A stretch of 64,000 nucleotides of DNA from Cannabis sativa (taxonomy: Eukaryota > Streptophyta > Magnoliopsida > Rosales > Cannabaceae). The notes below the pieces were generated by a model that saw only the letters and a program-made list of their open reading frames with translations, made no database searches and was not told the origin of the DNA. Location: contig NC_083603.1 of NCBI RefSeq assembly GCF_029168945.1, positions 42,966,396 to 43,030,395 on the forward strand, written 5' to 3'. Position 1 is the first letter of the stretch. Each line of letters starts with the position of its first letter. A program made the translations under genes and the position numbers. Below, piece by piece: positions 11,498 through 23,478 of the stretch.

Positions 11498-14400
11498 ATG
11501 GGAAGACGTAGGCTAGTTTACTATTCGGATGAAGATGAAGGAGAGAACAATAACAATCAACCTCAACCCCAGACCCAATCCCAAACCCACCCCGAACAAC
11601 CTTCTTCTCTCCCTTCAAGTCCTAGTCCTACTACTAATAATGAGGCTCATGTTTCACCCCTTGAAATATCCGATGATGGTGATTTTGTTGAAGTTTCAGA
11701 TGATGATGAGGAGTTCATAGACGTCTCTGACAACCTCTCACCTCCTTCACCTCCTTCTCCGCCAGCTCCAGCGCCACATTCTGATCACCACATGCCTCAT
11801 CCTAGTACATTCGGTTGCCCCGTTGGTGACTTTCTTCAAGGGCTTGGATTAAGGCTGAAGAGAGAATGGCTTGATGCTTGTGTTCAGGGACTTGAACGGT
11901 CTGTACCGGGCTTTGAAGGCCTCAATGTTAATGTGAAAGCCAAGCTTTGTTTTGAACGGTTCTTGGTTTCTGATATGAATCAATTTGGTGGTGGTTTGCT
12001 TCCTGAAAATGTCCATTCTCTTCACCTTGTTGATCTTCCAGGGCGTTATGTGTTACAGGTTAGCAATCAATTTTTGAAAAGTGAAAAATTGGAAAGAAAA
12101 AAACTAAATAAGGTTTCTATAATTTGCTGTTTTTAGTGTAAAAACTTTTAATTGCCTCATTGAAATGAGATTCTGGCTAAGTATCAATATTTTGTTGCTC
12201 CAGGTAATGCTCTTCTTATCTAATTGGAATTAATTTTGCAGGTTGATGAGATTGTCAACATAAGCTGTCCATTAAAAAGTAGGTATCAGAAAGCAGCTCC
12301 CGGGATCAAGAGATGTCTTAAGTTGTCAATGACAGATGGCGTTCAACGTGTGTTTGGCATGGAATACAGACCAATTAAGGATCTTGATGCTTTGTCTCCG
12401 GCTGGATTGAAGGTTTCTCTTAGCTCTAGCTTATTTAGATTATTCTTGGTATTAGTTAGTGTATTATAATCTGCATTAAATCATTGAAGATTTGTTAGTA
12501 GCATGTGTTTTATTGTAGTAGACATTTGAAAGCCATTGACAGCTTCATATGCAGCAAATGCATTTACATTTTAATTATAGCTGAACATTATAATTTATTT
12601 ATCATGGTGTTCTGACTTGGACTTTGAAGGCACATGAGCATAAATTTTGTAACCTTTACAGCCATTGGTTATATTAAAATGGAACATAAACATCAACGCA
12701 TAATATGATTATGCAAGGTAACTTAGCAGTGCAAAGGAACATATTTATACAATGAGTTGTGCTCTTTTGCTTTAAATTGGTCTCCTTTCGGTTCTTGGCC
12801 ATAGCTAAGACACGTAGTCTTATTATTAGTCCTTTTCTTTTGCAGTGAGTGTTATCCAATAAATAATCTGACTTAAACAGGTCATTCTCATATGAGTTGT
12901 AGGTTGTCATATGTAATGTGCATGTACGGCATGGACTTCTTATGCTGGTCCCTGAAACCTTCGAAGTTCTAGGGGGACTAGTTCAGGAGATGGAGGAAGC
13001 ACGACAGCGGCTTGTAGATGAAGTTAATAAGCCGCCAAGAGGAATAAGGTACGTTAGAGGTGATAACACCTCTTACCTTTTGACTAAGCCATTAAGCTGA
13101 ACATTTTGTATTCTCATGCAGAACCAGGAACAGAGAACTTCCTCCTTTGAGGACTCGAGCAACTCTTGCTGCATGGTCATCGAGCAATGATCATGTTCCT
13201 GGGAACAACCATAACACAACATCTGATTTCAGAACCCCCTTACAGGTGCATCAAGGTAGTCTTCACCCGTGCGCATAGAGCGTACTCAGCTCACTGTACT
13301 TGCTCCCAATGTTTTTCATTGATTGATTTTTGTTTTGATATTTTGTCATTTTTTTCTTTCTGAAATTTTACCCTGTTGAATGTGTGATTAATGAAAAGGT
13401 TACATACAGAAATATTGTTTTTGAATCATGAGTGCAAGTGTTCTCTGCAATGAAATTCATCTCCGAGAGATTATGTTTATACGTCTCTAACAAATTACAT
13501 GACATGGCAAGAAGTATTTTATGCAATGTAGAACTTTGTGCAAATTCTTTGGATAAAATGAGCTCATACCTTATCAATAAACATAAAGCGAACCTTTTTA
13601 TGCAATGTATTTACATTCTTTTTCTCATATTTTCTGTTTTTCTTTTCTTAGGTAAAAAGTAAAACTTGTATGTCTCTAATGATAATATTCTCTTATACTG
13701 TTTTGCTTCTGAAGTAGTCTCATTACTTTAATATTCAACTGTAGCTGCTGCTACTCATGTTGCGCCGAGTACTAATACCAATCAAAGGATGGAGGAAGAC
13801 ATCCCTGGACGTGTTAATGAAGAAAATTATAATCCCAACCCATCAGCTAATGTTCATGATGTGGAAGAGTCTCCTGATACTTATGTTGCACCTGGTAATG
13901 TTGCTGGTCAAAGGAATAAGGAGGAGCTCTCTGGTCGTGTTAGTGGAGAAAATTTTAGTCGCAATCCATCAGCCAATGTCACTTTTGGCGAGGATGGTTC
14001 TCCTGCTCCTGCCAGTGCCGAAAGTGTTATTTCTAAAGCACCCCGCAGTGTTGTTGCAGGTATAGAACACCTCCATATGAATTCTATAGGCCCTAACAGC
14101 GCAAGTGGTTCGCGCCCCACCGGCCAATCTTCTGATGTCGCTTCAGTTATGGATGAAACAGATACAGATACAGTTCCCCCTACAACGAGATATCCAGTGT
14201 CTGATCCATATTTAAATGACAATGAGGATACTATTATGGTTGACTTGGTTCAACATCCACTCATTCTATCAGGAGCCCGGGAACCCCCTTTCACTTACTT
14301 ATCTAGTTTGTCAGCCAAGTTGGCTGCAATGACAGGAAGGGTTCATTCTGTTAAGGGTATGATTAAGGTATGCATAGTTTTTAATGGGGTATAATGTGGT

Positions 14401-15031
14401 GAAGTAGAGATCATTTGTTATGTACTTGTCTAAATGTGGATTCATATTGCAGTGCTTTTTAACCGGTGTAAAAGGATTCCAGTACAGGGAGAAAGCCACC
14501 TATGATCTTCGGGTGTTTGTTGATGATGGTAGTTTAATCAAAGAGATTCGAATACATCATAATGTAAGTGCACATTTGACTTTCACTTCTGATGACAGGA
14601 GCTTGATGCAATAAATGCCGAGTTTATTAACCTTGTGTTCTCTCCAGCTTGTACAGAAATTGATAGGCCATTCTCCACGAGAGGTAATGGCAGCTCTTGC
14701 TTCTCCAGACACAGGAATAGTTAACAACATCAAGGAAACTCTGCGTAATTTCCAAAACTTCTTAGCTAGTTTTGAGGTAATGAACACTATGTTTGGTGCC
14801 TGTGCTTGTTTTAGTAGGGGCCTGTATTTTTATCTCATCATGTTGTAATTCTTTTTAAAGGGGAAAATGCTTATAGAGATGCATGATCACCATGAACATC
14901 CAGTTGCTGTAGAGATGAATGTGGGCTGTCCCGAATCTGATGCATTGTTACTTTTGAGAAGAGTGAAGTCCTCATTTTCATCTCCTCAAACAAGGTCTCT
15001 TCCTGTGGATCCCATTGATCTATCCCCTTAA
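11498..15031 (+). CDS. RMI1: RecQ-mediated genome instability protein 1 (RMI1), 8 exons, 681 aa
   Basis: The exons I infer are 11498-12058, 12242-12412, 12903-13048, 13122-13255, 13745-14367, 14453-14563, 14648-14776 and 14861-15031. All introns are GT..AG and the phases join to 681 codons. The N-terminus MGRRRLVYYSDEDEGE and an acidic/proline-rich stretch lead into the RMI1 N-terminal helical domain (about 105-185, LGLRLKREWLDACVQGLE). The first OB fold follows (about 186-260, VDEIVNISCPLKSRYQ...GMEYRPIKDLDAL). A long poorly conserved linker, mostly exon 5, then precedes the plant/animal C-terminal OB fold (about 520-675, KCFLTGVKGFQYREKATYDL...IGHSPREVMAALASPDTG). RMI1 acts in the nucleus with topoisomerase 3-alpha and a RecQ helicase to dissolve double Holliday junctions. 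Intron 4 (489 bases) is long. The gene looks intact; the exon 4 donor is the least certain boundary. Confidence 0.9.
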
Positions 15032-15506
15032 TTGTCTTAAACTTCTTTGTCATGGAAGATCATAAGGCCAAGGAATTGGAAAGACATGAAAAAGTTGCAG
15101 ATGGATGAAGCAATGGTCTCTTTGTTGAGCTAGAGATCTAAAGCTATTAAAGCCTGAAAGGAAATAGGTGATTTTTGATGGGCTTGTACAACTGCATTGG
15201 ATGAAATGGGTTCAGTTTTTGGCCAGGTAATACGACTTCAACCACACACACATTAAGATGAATATATTTTCAGGATGAAAATGTTAATAGCAGTTGATAC
15301 CAATTACATGGTTCAAAACAAGAACAGAGCTACCTGAGCTGCACTTATATGTATTGTAAATAGTTTTTGTGGATTTTTGTTTCTACTCAAATTTAGTGAG
15401 GCAAGTCTTGTATAAAGCTAGCTTACTGTATTATACATATTACATTTTCTATTATCAAAAGTTTTACAAAAATAGAGTATTTGACACAAGAAAACGAGTT
15501 AAATAT
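15032..15506. other. RMI1 3' flank and convergent intergenic spacer
   Basis: This separates the RMI1 stop codon from the last exon of the oppositely oriented dehydrogenase pseudogene. No gene is visible. Confidence 0.6.
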
Positions 15507-16460
15507 TTAGTAATGTGAATAAGACATGTGGCCATTATCACCAATATCAAGATACTCAACTATCCCAGGCTGCAGACATGGCCTGAATACATATAATACT
15601 TCCACTATTTTCTTACTAATAGTATCTCTATCTGTGGAGCCTGGTCTAGGCATTATCAGCAACTGGTTGGACCATTCCAACACCTCAGGAATAAAGGCAT
15701 GCGAATAATACAAAGACCTTATCCAAGTTGGTACTGTCAAATAGTAAGCTCCCTCACATGCTTTGTTCACAATTGCTTTTGCAGTCTCTTTGGCTGGCAT
15801 CATTGGTGTCATGCTCATCTCAACCTGTGTAAGTTAGTTAATATAAGTTTGTATAAATTTCATTGGTGGTATTTGATTAGTTCCAATAAAAGATAAAACA
15901 ACTTACATCTCTCATTTCTTGATCTAGTTCTAAAGTGCCTCTTGGGGTTAAGAATTTTCCTCGAGTCATTTTTGATTCAGTCAAGCCTGGAGACACAATT
16001 GTTATGCCAACCTCTTTCTCTATTTCCACTCTTAATGTCTCATAAAAGCTTGTCACTGCTGCTTTGGTAGCCTGAAATGAAAATTGTAATAAGAAACTAT
16101 TAACTCAAACCACACTTTAAAAGAAAGTTATACATGTTTCCTTACACTATAGAGGCCAAGTCTTGGCACTGGTAACCATGTGGCAGCAGAGGAAATCACT
16201 ATGATCTTTCCTTTGGTCTTTTTAAGGTATGGAATTGCAAAATGTGTTGCATACACTGAACCCAGTTTATATCCTAATCAAAACAAAAACAAAAAAAATT
16301 ATATTTGTAGACAGAGAGAGTACTACATTTACATTTGAATTCTTTTTAGAAAATGAATTACCATAACAGAAACAAACTTAGGTCAGGTGTTTCTCCAAAC
16401 ATGCAGACAGGAGCTACTCCAGCATTGTTCACCAAATTTTCAACACTATAGAAATTAGTT

Positions 16461-17285
16461 AAAAAAATGTCGTTTGGTAACAGTTTTGTTTTCTAATTTT
16501 TTAATTAGAAAATGAAAGTGGGTAAATACCATTTTGGACTCTCTGTTTTACAAAAATTACCAATTGGACCCTGTGTTTTGTTAAATGACAAAATAGACCC
16601 TGTATTTTCTAAAATAGTACAAATAGGACCCTGAATTGATTTTTTGTCAAAATAAAGTTTAATTATAATCCGATCTAAAAGTGTTATGACAAAACTGTTT
16701 ACATTTTTTTTGTATCTGTTCGTATTAAGCATTGTCTTCAAGTTAGTTGTATTAAAAAAAAAATTGTTAAAAATTAAGCTTAGGGTCCTATTTTTACTAT
16801 TTTAGAAAATACAGGGTCTATTTTGTCCTTTAACAAAATATAGGGTCCAATCTGTAACTTTTGCAAAACACAGGGTCCAAAATGGTATTTACCCAATGAA
16901 AGTAAAATTTTTATTTTTGAAAACAAAATTGCGTTAACCACTTTTGTTTTTTAATTTTAAAAACAAAAAATAAATTTTTATTTCATAATTTTATTTAAGT
17001 TTGGTCTAGGTCCGAAATTGAATTTGGGTTCAGATCAGAGGCTGAATTCAGTGCTAGGGTCGTGGGGGTGTGGGGGATTTGGATCCGATTCTGATCAAAG
17101 TCTAAAATATTGATTAAAAAAAATCTGTTTAGAAAACATATTGAAAGTGATTTTTTTTTTTTTTAAATTTTGATTCTCAATTAAAAAATTAAAAAGTAAA
17201 AACAATTTTATTAAACATGATTTTGATTTACTTTTCAATTTTTAAAAACAGAAAACTGATTAAAAAAGTGTTACCAAACGCTACC
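16461..17285. mobile_element. Harbinger-like MITE in pseudogene intron, with a nested MULE-type MITE
   Basis: The ends read TCGTTTGGTAAC (left, about 16469) and GTTACCAAACGCTACC (right, ending 17285, followed by TAA). They match the family at 36839-37794, 37130-37611 and 44942-45430. The left end is slightly decayed. A second element, 16520-16894, lies inside it. Both are in the intron between two exons of the dehydrogenase pseudogene. Confidence 0.65.
16520..16894. mobile_element. Mutator-like MITE, 375 bp, with perfect 9-bp TSD
   Basis: The long terminal inverted repeats begin GGGTAAATACCATTTTGGAC and end with the mirror image. The element is flanked by an exact 9-bp duplication AATGAAAGT (16511-16519 and 16895-16903). 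A 9-bp duplication with long TIRs is the Mutator signature. The arms carry repeated AGGGTCC/GGACCCT words. A sister copy lies at 36384-36754. It has no coding capacity. Confidence 0.8.
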
Positions 17286-17434
17286 TAAGTTTATTTGTTT
17301 TTTCTTTTGAACACTTACATCCTCCATAGTAGTTGATACTTGATTGTTTTATCAACAAATCTTTGACAATCTTCAACTTTGGAAACATCAGCTGTTATTG
17401 TGATGACATCTTTGCAGCCTAGCAAGGTGGTTAT

Positions 17435-17993
17435 TGTTGTACAATTTACCGAAACTAATATAATATTTTGATATAAATTTAATGATAAAATACAAATAAT
17501 ATACTTCTATTAATATGCTTAAATAAACACTATATAATTTATAGAGATAAAGAAAATTAACCGCGAACGCAATTCCTATTGGAGAATATCTGAGGCCTGT
17601 GTAGCACACAGTTTCCTTAAAACAGATTCGCCTTTTCCCGTTGGTGCTAGAGAATTCCAACAGCGTCTGTCTCCCAAGATACATCAGAATAAACTAAGGC
17701 GCACCACCTTTTACTTTTGGCGAACTAAATATGCCTGAACTCTATAACGTAATTACTCTAAAGAGTATTTAAGAAAATTTTATAGCAATAACAATTATCT
17801 TCAAAGGAAGAATAAATTGTTTATGTTATAAATTTGTTCATTAAACAAGATTTTTGGTGTAATTCAAATCAAAGCAAAAGGCTCATATATATAGCCTAAG
17901 ATTTTGCCAACAATTACTTCAAAACAAATGTGGGATAAAACCCACTAATTTTTCATTCACAAAATAAAATTGATTAAGTCAACTTTTCCAACA
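17435..17993 (-). repeat. 3' LTR of the rearranged copia element
   Basis: This runs from TGTTGTACAATTTACC to CTTTTCCAACA in window orientation. The polypurine tract (ATGTGGGGGAT on the minus strand, complement of 17994-18004) abuts its U3 side. It is about 560 bp and visibly similar to the LTRs at 19552-20111 and 23479-24010, with scattered substitutions and small indels. Confidence 0.9.
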
Positions 17994-18567
17994 ATCCCCC
18001 ACATGAATGAAAAATGACTCGAGAATAACCAACAAATGGTTAGACCTTGTAATAGAGTTCAACGTTTGAAACCTGCATAGGATAGGTAGGTTTTACCCTT
18101 TGAACCTGCCAATGTGTGAGTACATTTACTTTACTAGCTGCTCAGTAAACGCGATGTCTTTGAACTGTTCTGCCGTTCATGTAAACGATGATATACCACA
18201 CACAGGAATCTCTCCTGGCATACATTAGTTCTCACTAATATGTTCGTTTTGGCCCTGAACATTTCCCTGGTTCTGCAAGAGATATTCTAGAAATTAAGCC
18301 TTAATCAATTCCTATAGAAGCGGCCCATCTTCTCTCTCACATAGGTAATTACTTATTTAAGAGTAACTCGTATTACTCTGCTCGACGTTTCGACACATAA
18401 GAATCATTAAAAGCATAACTTAACCTTTCCTTATGAGTACCACTGTTGCAACATGGGAATGGACTTGAGGATAACCCCCATAGTGATCCATCATAATCTT
18501 TAGTTGTCCCTTTGAACCAGGATCTTGGGATCTCCAATCAACTAGGTTGGGTATCAACTGTATTGAC
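17994..18567 (-). other. Copia 3' untranslated region
   Basis: This non-coding stretch between RNase H and the 3' LTR repeats in inverted orientation at 19196-19551. The two copies match from the polypurine tract to about 18355, where one arm of the inverted repeat ends (CATAGGTAATTAC against GTAATAACCTATG). Confidence 0.75.
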
Positions 18568-19195
18568 TTATTCATTCATAGGCTTTAGCCCCATTCCTCT
18601 TGATGATTTTTCAACTAACTCTCTATTTAACCATTTGGTTAGTGGATTCGCAATATTATCTTTTGACTTTACATAGTCAACAGAGATAATTCCAGTTGAG
18701 AGTAGTTGTCTAATGGTATTATGTCTACGTCGAATATGTCTAGACTTGCCATTATATAAATTACTCTGTGCTCTACCAATTGCAGATTGACTATCACAAT
18801 GTATACTAATTGGAGGCACAGGTTTTGGCCATTTTGGAATATCTTCTAAAAATTGACGAAGCCATTCTGCTTCTTCGCCACATTTATCTAATGCTATAAA
18901 CTCAGATTCCATCGTGGATATAATATAATTACAACATAGAAAATTATCTTTCTTCCAAGCTTTAACAGTGTTGATGACGTTAGTGTCTTTTTCATCTTCT
19001 TTGAGCACTTATTCGTCATCAGTGACTAATTTTGCAAGATTCATGGTAGTCAGATAGAAGAGCATCTTCTGCTGCCACCTCTTGAAATTTGGTCCTGTGA
19101 ATTTTTCTGGTTTTTCTCCAACACTGAGAAGTTGGTTCATTGGAACAGTATCCAGAACTCTTTGTGTATGAGTTTGAGCTGCCAGACCATACGTA
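18568..19195 (-). pseudogene. Copia gag N-terminus fused to RNase H C-terminus
   Basis: From 19195 down to about 18920 the minus strand encodes gag (YGLAAQTHTQR..., then LKEDEKDTNVINTVKAWKKD). At NYII it switches without a frame break to the copia RNase H tail (STMESEFIALDKCGEEAEWL, then SKHIDI-equivalent SRHIRRRHNTIR and DNIANPLTKWL), ending with a stop at 18568. Comparison with the gag arms at 20557 and 23034 shows that everything from mid-gag through protease, integrase and reverse transcriptase has been deleted at this join. Confidence 0.8.
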
Positions 19196-19551
19196 ATAAC
19201 CTATGTGAGAGAGAAGATGAGTCGCTTCTATAGGAATTGATTAAAGCTTAATTTCTAGAATATCTCTTGCAGAACCAGGGAAATGTTCAGGGCCAAAACG
19301 AACATATTAGTGAGAACTAATGTATGACAGGAGAGATTCCTGTGTGTGGTATATCATCGTTTACAAGAACGGCAGAACAGTTCAAAGATATCGCGTCTAC
19401 TGAGCAGCTAGTAAAGTAAATGTACTCACACAAGGGAAGGTTCAAAGGGTAAAACCTACCTATCCTATGCAGGTTTCAAATTTTGAACTCTATTACAAGG
19501 TCTAACCATTTGTTGGTTATTCTCGAGTCATTTTTCATTCATGTGGGGGAT

Positions 19552-20111
19552 TGTTGGAAAAGTTGACTTAGTCAACTATTTTGTTTTGTGAATGAAAAAT
19601 TAGTGGGTTTTATCCCACATTTGTTTTGAAGTAATTGTTGGCAAAATCTTAGGCTATATATATGAGCTTTTTGCTTTGATTTGAATTACACCAAAAATCT
19701 TGTTTAATAAATAAGTTTATAACATAAACAATTTATTCTTTCTTTGAAGATAATTGTTATTGCTATAAAATTTTCTTAAATACTCTTTAGAGTAATTAGG
19801 TTATAGAGTTCGGACATATTTAGTTCGCCAAAAGTAAAAGGTGGTGCGCCTTGTTACTTTATTCTGTTGTATCCTGGGAGACAGACGCTGTTGGAATTCT
19901 CTAGCACCAACGGGAAAAGGCGAATCTGTTTTAAGGAAACTGTGTGCTACACAGATATTCTCCAATAGGAATTGCGTTCACGGTTAATTTTTTTTTTATC
20001 TCTATAAATTATACAGTGTTTATTTAAACATATTAATAGAAGTATATTATTTGTATTTTATCATCAAGTTTATATCAAAATATTATATTAGTCCCGGTAA
20101 ATTGTGCAACA
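19552..20111 (+). repeat. Internal LTR in plus orientation
   Basis: This runs from TGTTGGAAAAGTTGAC to TTGTGCAACA. It is preceded by ATGTGGGGGAT (polypurine tract) and followed by the element's 5' leader. It therefore acts structurally as a 3' LTR to its left and a 5' LTR to its right, as in a one-LTR circle or a tandem array. It would drive rightward transcription into the gag arm and then through the palindrome centre. Confidence 0.9.
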
Positions 20112-20556
20112 ATCTTAAAACAGATTATCTTTAATATAATATTTGATAATTAGATATAGTTTTGTGATATATGTTTTATCATAAATGTTAGAGATATCTA
20201 AAGTTTTGATGATATAAATATATCTATTAATAGGTGATTTATGGTGGTAAATTATTACGGATTGTGATATCCTGTCTAGAAAGATTGGCTTTAAGGTCCG
20301 TGATAGAGTATCCTCCATTACTTGTTTAAAGAACCCCGGGGAGTTCAAACAAGTGTGAGACGAGCGATACCTTGGCAACCTTCCCAATTGGCCTGGGGAT
20401 TGAACAAACTCAAAGAAATATTCGACGAGAGGTTAAACCATGAATGGTTGGGTTTAAACCCTTCCAGGTTTTTCCTGAGAATTATCTTTAGAGTATAAAT
20501 TTGTTTCCGTTGTGAGGAAACTAACACTATTTTTGGTTACTTGATTTCAGTAAAGA

Positions 20557-21855
20557 ATGACTACTGAAAAGGATCAAGATAGTAGAGGTAATGATGTAAT
20601 GGCTGAGACTTATGGTCTGGCAGCTCAAACTCATACACAAAGAGTTTCGAAATCTGTTCCAATGAACCAACTTCTGAGTGTTGGGGAAAAACCGAAAAAA
20701 TTCACAGGACCAAATTTTAAGAGGTGGCAGCAGAAGATGCTCTTCTATCCGACTACCATGAATCTTGCAAAATTAGTCACTGATGACGAACAAGTGCTCA
20801 AAGAAGATGAAAAAGACACTAACGTCATCAACGCTGTTAAAGCTTGGAAGAAAAATGATTTTCTATGTCGTAATTATATTATGAATAACTTAGAAAATAA
20901 TCTGTATGAAGTATATTTTACAAAGAATACGGGTAAGGAACTGTGGGAGTCTTTAGATCGAAAATATAAAACTGAGGATGCTTGCACAAAGAAATTTGTT
21001 GTTGGTCGTTTCCTTGATTTTAAAATGGTAGATTTCAAAACTGTGATTAGTCAAGTTCAGGAATTCCAAGTGATCTTACATGAGATACATTCTGAGAGAA
21101 TGATTCTTAGTGAGACCTTCCAAGTGGTTGTGATGATTGAGAAGCTACCCCCTTCGTGGAAGGAGTACAAAAGCTATCTTAAACACAAGCGAAACCAGAT
21201 GACTATTGAAGAGTTGATTATTTGACTTCGTATTGAAGAAGGTAACAAGAACTCTGAGAAGAAAAGTTATAGTGAGGAGGTGGCTAAAGCCAATCTGATG
21301 GAGCAAGGTCAAAACTCCAAAGGGAAGAAAAACTTTAAACCCAATAATAAAGGGGTAAAGTTGGGACCGAAATGTGGTATCACCAAGAAGCAGTCCAAAT
21401 TCATTGGTAAGTGCTTTAACTGTAATAAGTTGGGTCATAAGTCTGTAGATTGTAGATTGCCAAAAAAGAATAACAATTGTGAAGCCAATATGGTAAAAGA
21501 CATGTCTAAAGATGATGATATACATCTATCGGCAATGGTCTCAGAAGTAAACCTAGTGAAGTCTAATCCAAGAGAATGGTTGATTGACACTGGTTCTACT
21601 CGCCATATATGCTCAGACAAGAGTATGTTCAAATCTCTTGAACAAGTGAATAATGGAGAAAAACTCTTTATGGGAAACTCTGCCACGTTTGAGATAATGG
21701 GTCAAGGTAAAGTGATCCTGAAAATGACTTCTGGAAAGGAACTGACTCTCAACAACGTGTTGTATGTACCAGAAATTCGTAAGAATCGTGTTTACTCAAA
21801 AGTGAACCAGATACAAGATTCTTACGAATTTCTAGTACATACAACACGTTGTTGA
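20557..21855 (+). pseudogene. Copia gag/protease, plus-strand arm of the palindrome
   Basis: The frame starts MTTEKDQDSRGND and shows the UBN2-type gag region (KRWQQKMLFY...ELWESLDRKYKTEDA). It has an in-frame TGA at about 21223 (ELII then stop) and reopens with the zinc knuckle [14 protein letters not shown]. It then reaches the protease motif [12 protein letters not shown] and [13 protein letters not shown]. At 21787 it passes into the spacer and then reads the complement of its own sequence ([11 protein letters not shown], stop), so the protein is chimeric at its end. It is not functional as a polyprotein. Confidence 0.85.
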
Positions 21856-23034
21856 GAGTCAATTTCTTTCCAGAAGTCATTTTCAGGATCACTTTACCTT
21901 GACCAATTATCTCAGACGTGGCAGAGTTTCCCATAAAGAGCTTCTCTCCATTATTCACTTGTTCAAGAGATTTGAATATACTCTTGTCTGAGCATATATG
22001 GCGAGTAGAACCAGTGTCAATCAACCATTCTCTTAGATTAGACTTCACTAGGTTTACTTCTAAGACCATTACCGAAAGATGTATATCATCATCTTTAGAC
22101 ATGTCTTTTATCATATTAGCTTCACGATTGTTATTCTTTTTGGGCAGTCTACAGTCTACAGACTTGTGACCCAACTTATTACAGTTAAAGCACTTACTAA
22201 GGAATTTGGACTGCTTCTTGGTGATACCACATTTCGGTCCCAACTTTACCCCTTTATTATTGGGTTTAAAGTTTTTCTTCCCTTTGGAGTTTTGACCTTG
22301 CTCCATCAGATTGGCTTTAGCCACCACCTGACTATAACCAGAGTTCTTGTTACCTTCTTCGATATGGTCGAATAATCAACTCTTCAATAGTCCTCTGTTT
22401 TCGCTTGTGTTTAAGATAGCTTTTGTACTCCTTCCACGAAGGGGGTAGCTTCTCAATCATAACAGCCACTTGGAAGGTCTCACTAAGAATCATTCTCTCA
22501 GAATGTATCTCATGTAAAATCACTTGAAATTCCCGAACTTGACTAATCACAGTTTTGGAATCTACCATTTTAAAATCAAGGAAACGACCAACAACAAATT
22601 TTTTTGTGCCAGCATCCTCAGTTTTATATTTTCGATCGAAAGACTCCCACAGTTCCTTAACCGTATTCTTTGTAAGATATACTTCGTACATATTATTTTT
22701 TAAGCTATTCATAATATAATTACGACATAGAAAATCATCTTTCTTCCAAGCTTTAACATCGTTGATGACGTTTGTCTTTTTCATCTTCTTTGAGCACTTG
22801 TTCGTCATCAGTGACTAATTTTGCAAGATTCATGGTAGTCAGATAGAATAGCATCTTCTGCTGCCACCTCTTAAAATTTAGTCCTGTGAATTTTTTCGGT
22901 TTTTCCCCAACACTCAGAAGTTGGTTCATTGGAACAGATTTCGAAACTCTTTGTGTATGAGTTTGAGCTGCCAGACCATAAGTCTCAGCCATTACATCAT
23001 TACCTCTACTATCTTGATCCTTTTCAGTAGTCAT
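21749..23034 (-). pseudogene. Copia gag/protease, minus-strand arm of the palindrome
   Basis: This is the mirror copy of the plus arm. MTTEKDQDSRGND begins at 23034, with a frameshift near 22770 (EDEKDKRHQ) and another near 22365 ([10 protein letters not shown]). The zinc knuckle [14 protein letters not shown] and protease [12 protein letters not shown] are retained. It keeps more native sequence at the centre ([13 protein letters not shown]) than the plus arm. This shows which arm is the original and that the fold-back join lies just after SKH. The two gag arms are clearly alike but not identical. Confidence 0.85.
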
Positions 23035-23478
23035 TCTTTACTGAAATCAAGTAACCAAAAATAGTGTTAATTTCCTCACAACGAAAACAAATTTATACTC
23101 TAAAGATAATTCTCAGAAAAAACCTGGAAGGGTTTAAACCCAACCATTCATGGTTTAACCTCTCGTCGAATATTTCTTTGAGTTTGTTAAATCCCAAGCG
23201 AATTGGGAAGGTTGCCAAGGTATCACGCGTCCCACACTTGTTTGAACTCCCCGGGGTTCTTTAAACAAGTAATGGAGGATACTCTATCACAGACCTTAAA
23301 GCCAATCTTTCTAGACAGTATATCACAATCTGTAATAATTTACCACCATAAATCACATATTAATAGATATATTTATATCGTCAAAACTTTAGATATTTCT
23401 AACATTTATGATAAAACATATATCACAAAACTATATCTAACTATCAAATATTATATTAAAGATAATCTGTTTTAAGAT

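Noticed and set aside
21145..22375. Antisense frames across the gag arms
   Set aside because: They are shadows of the palindromic gag sequence on the opposite strand.
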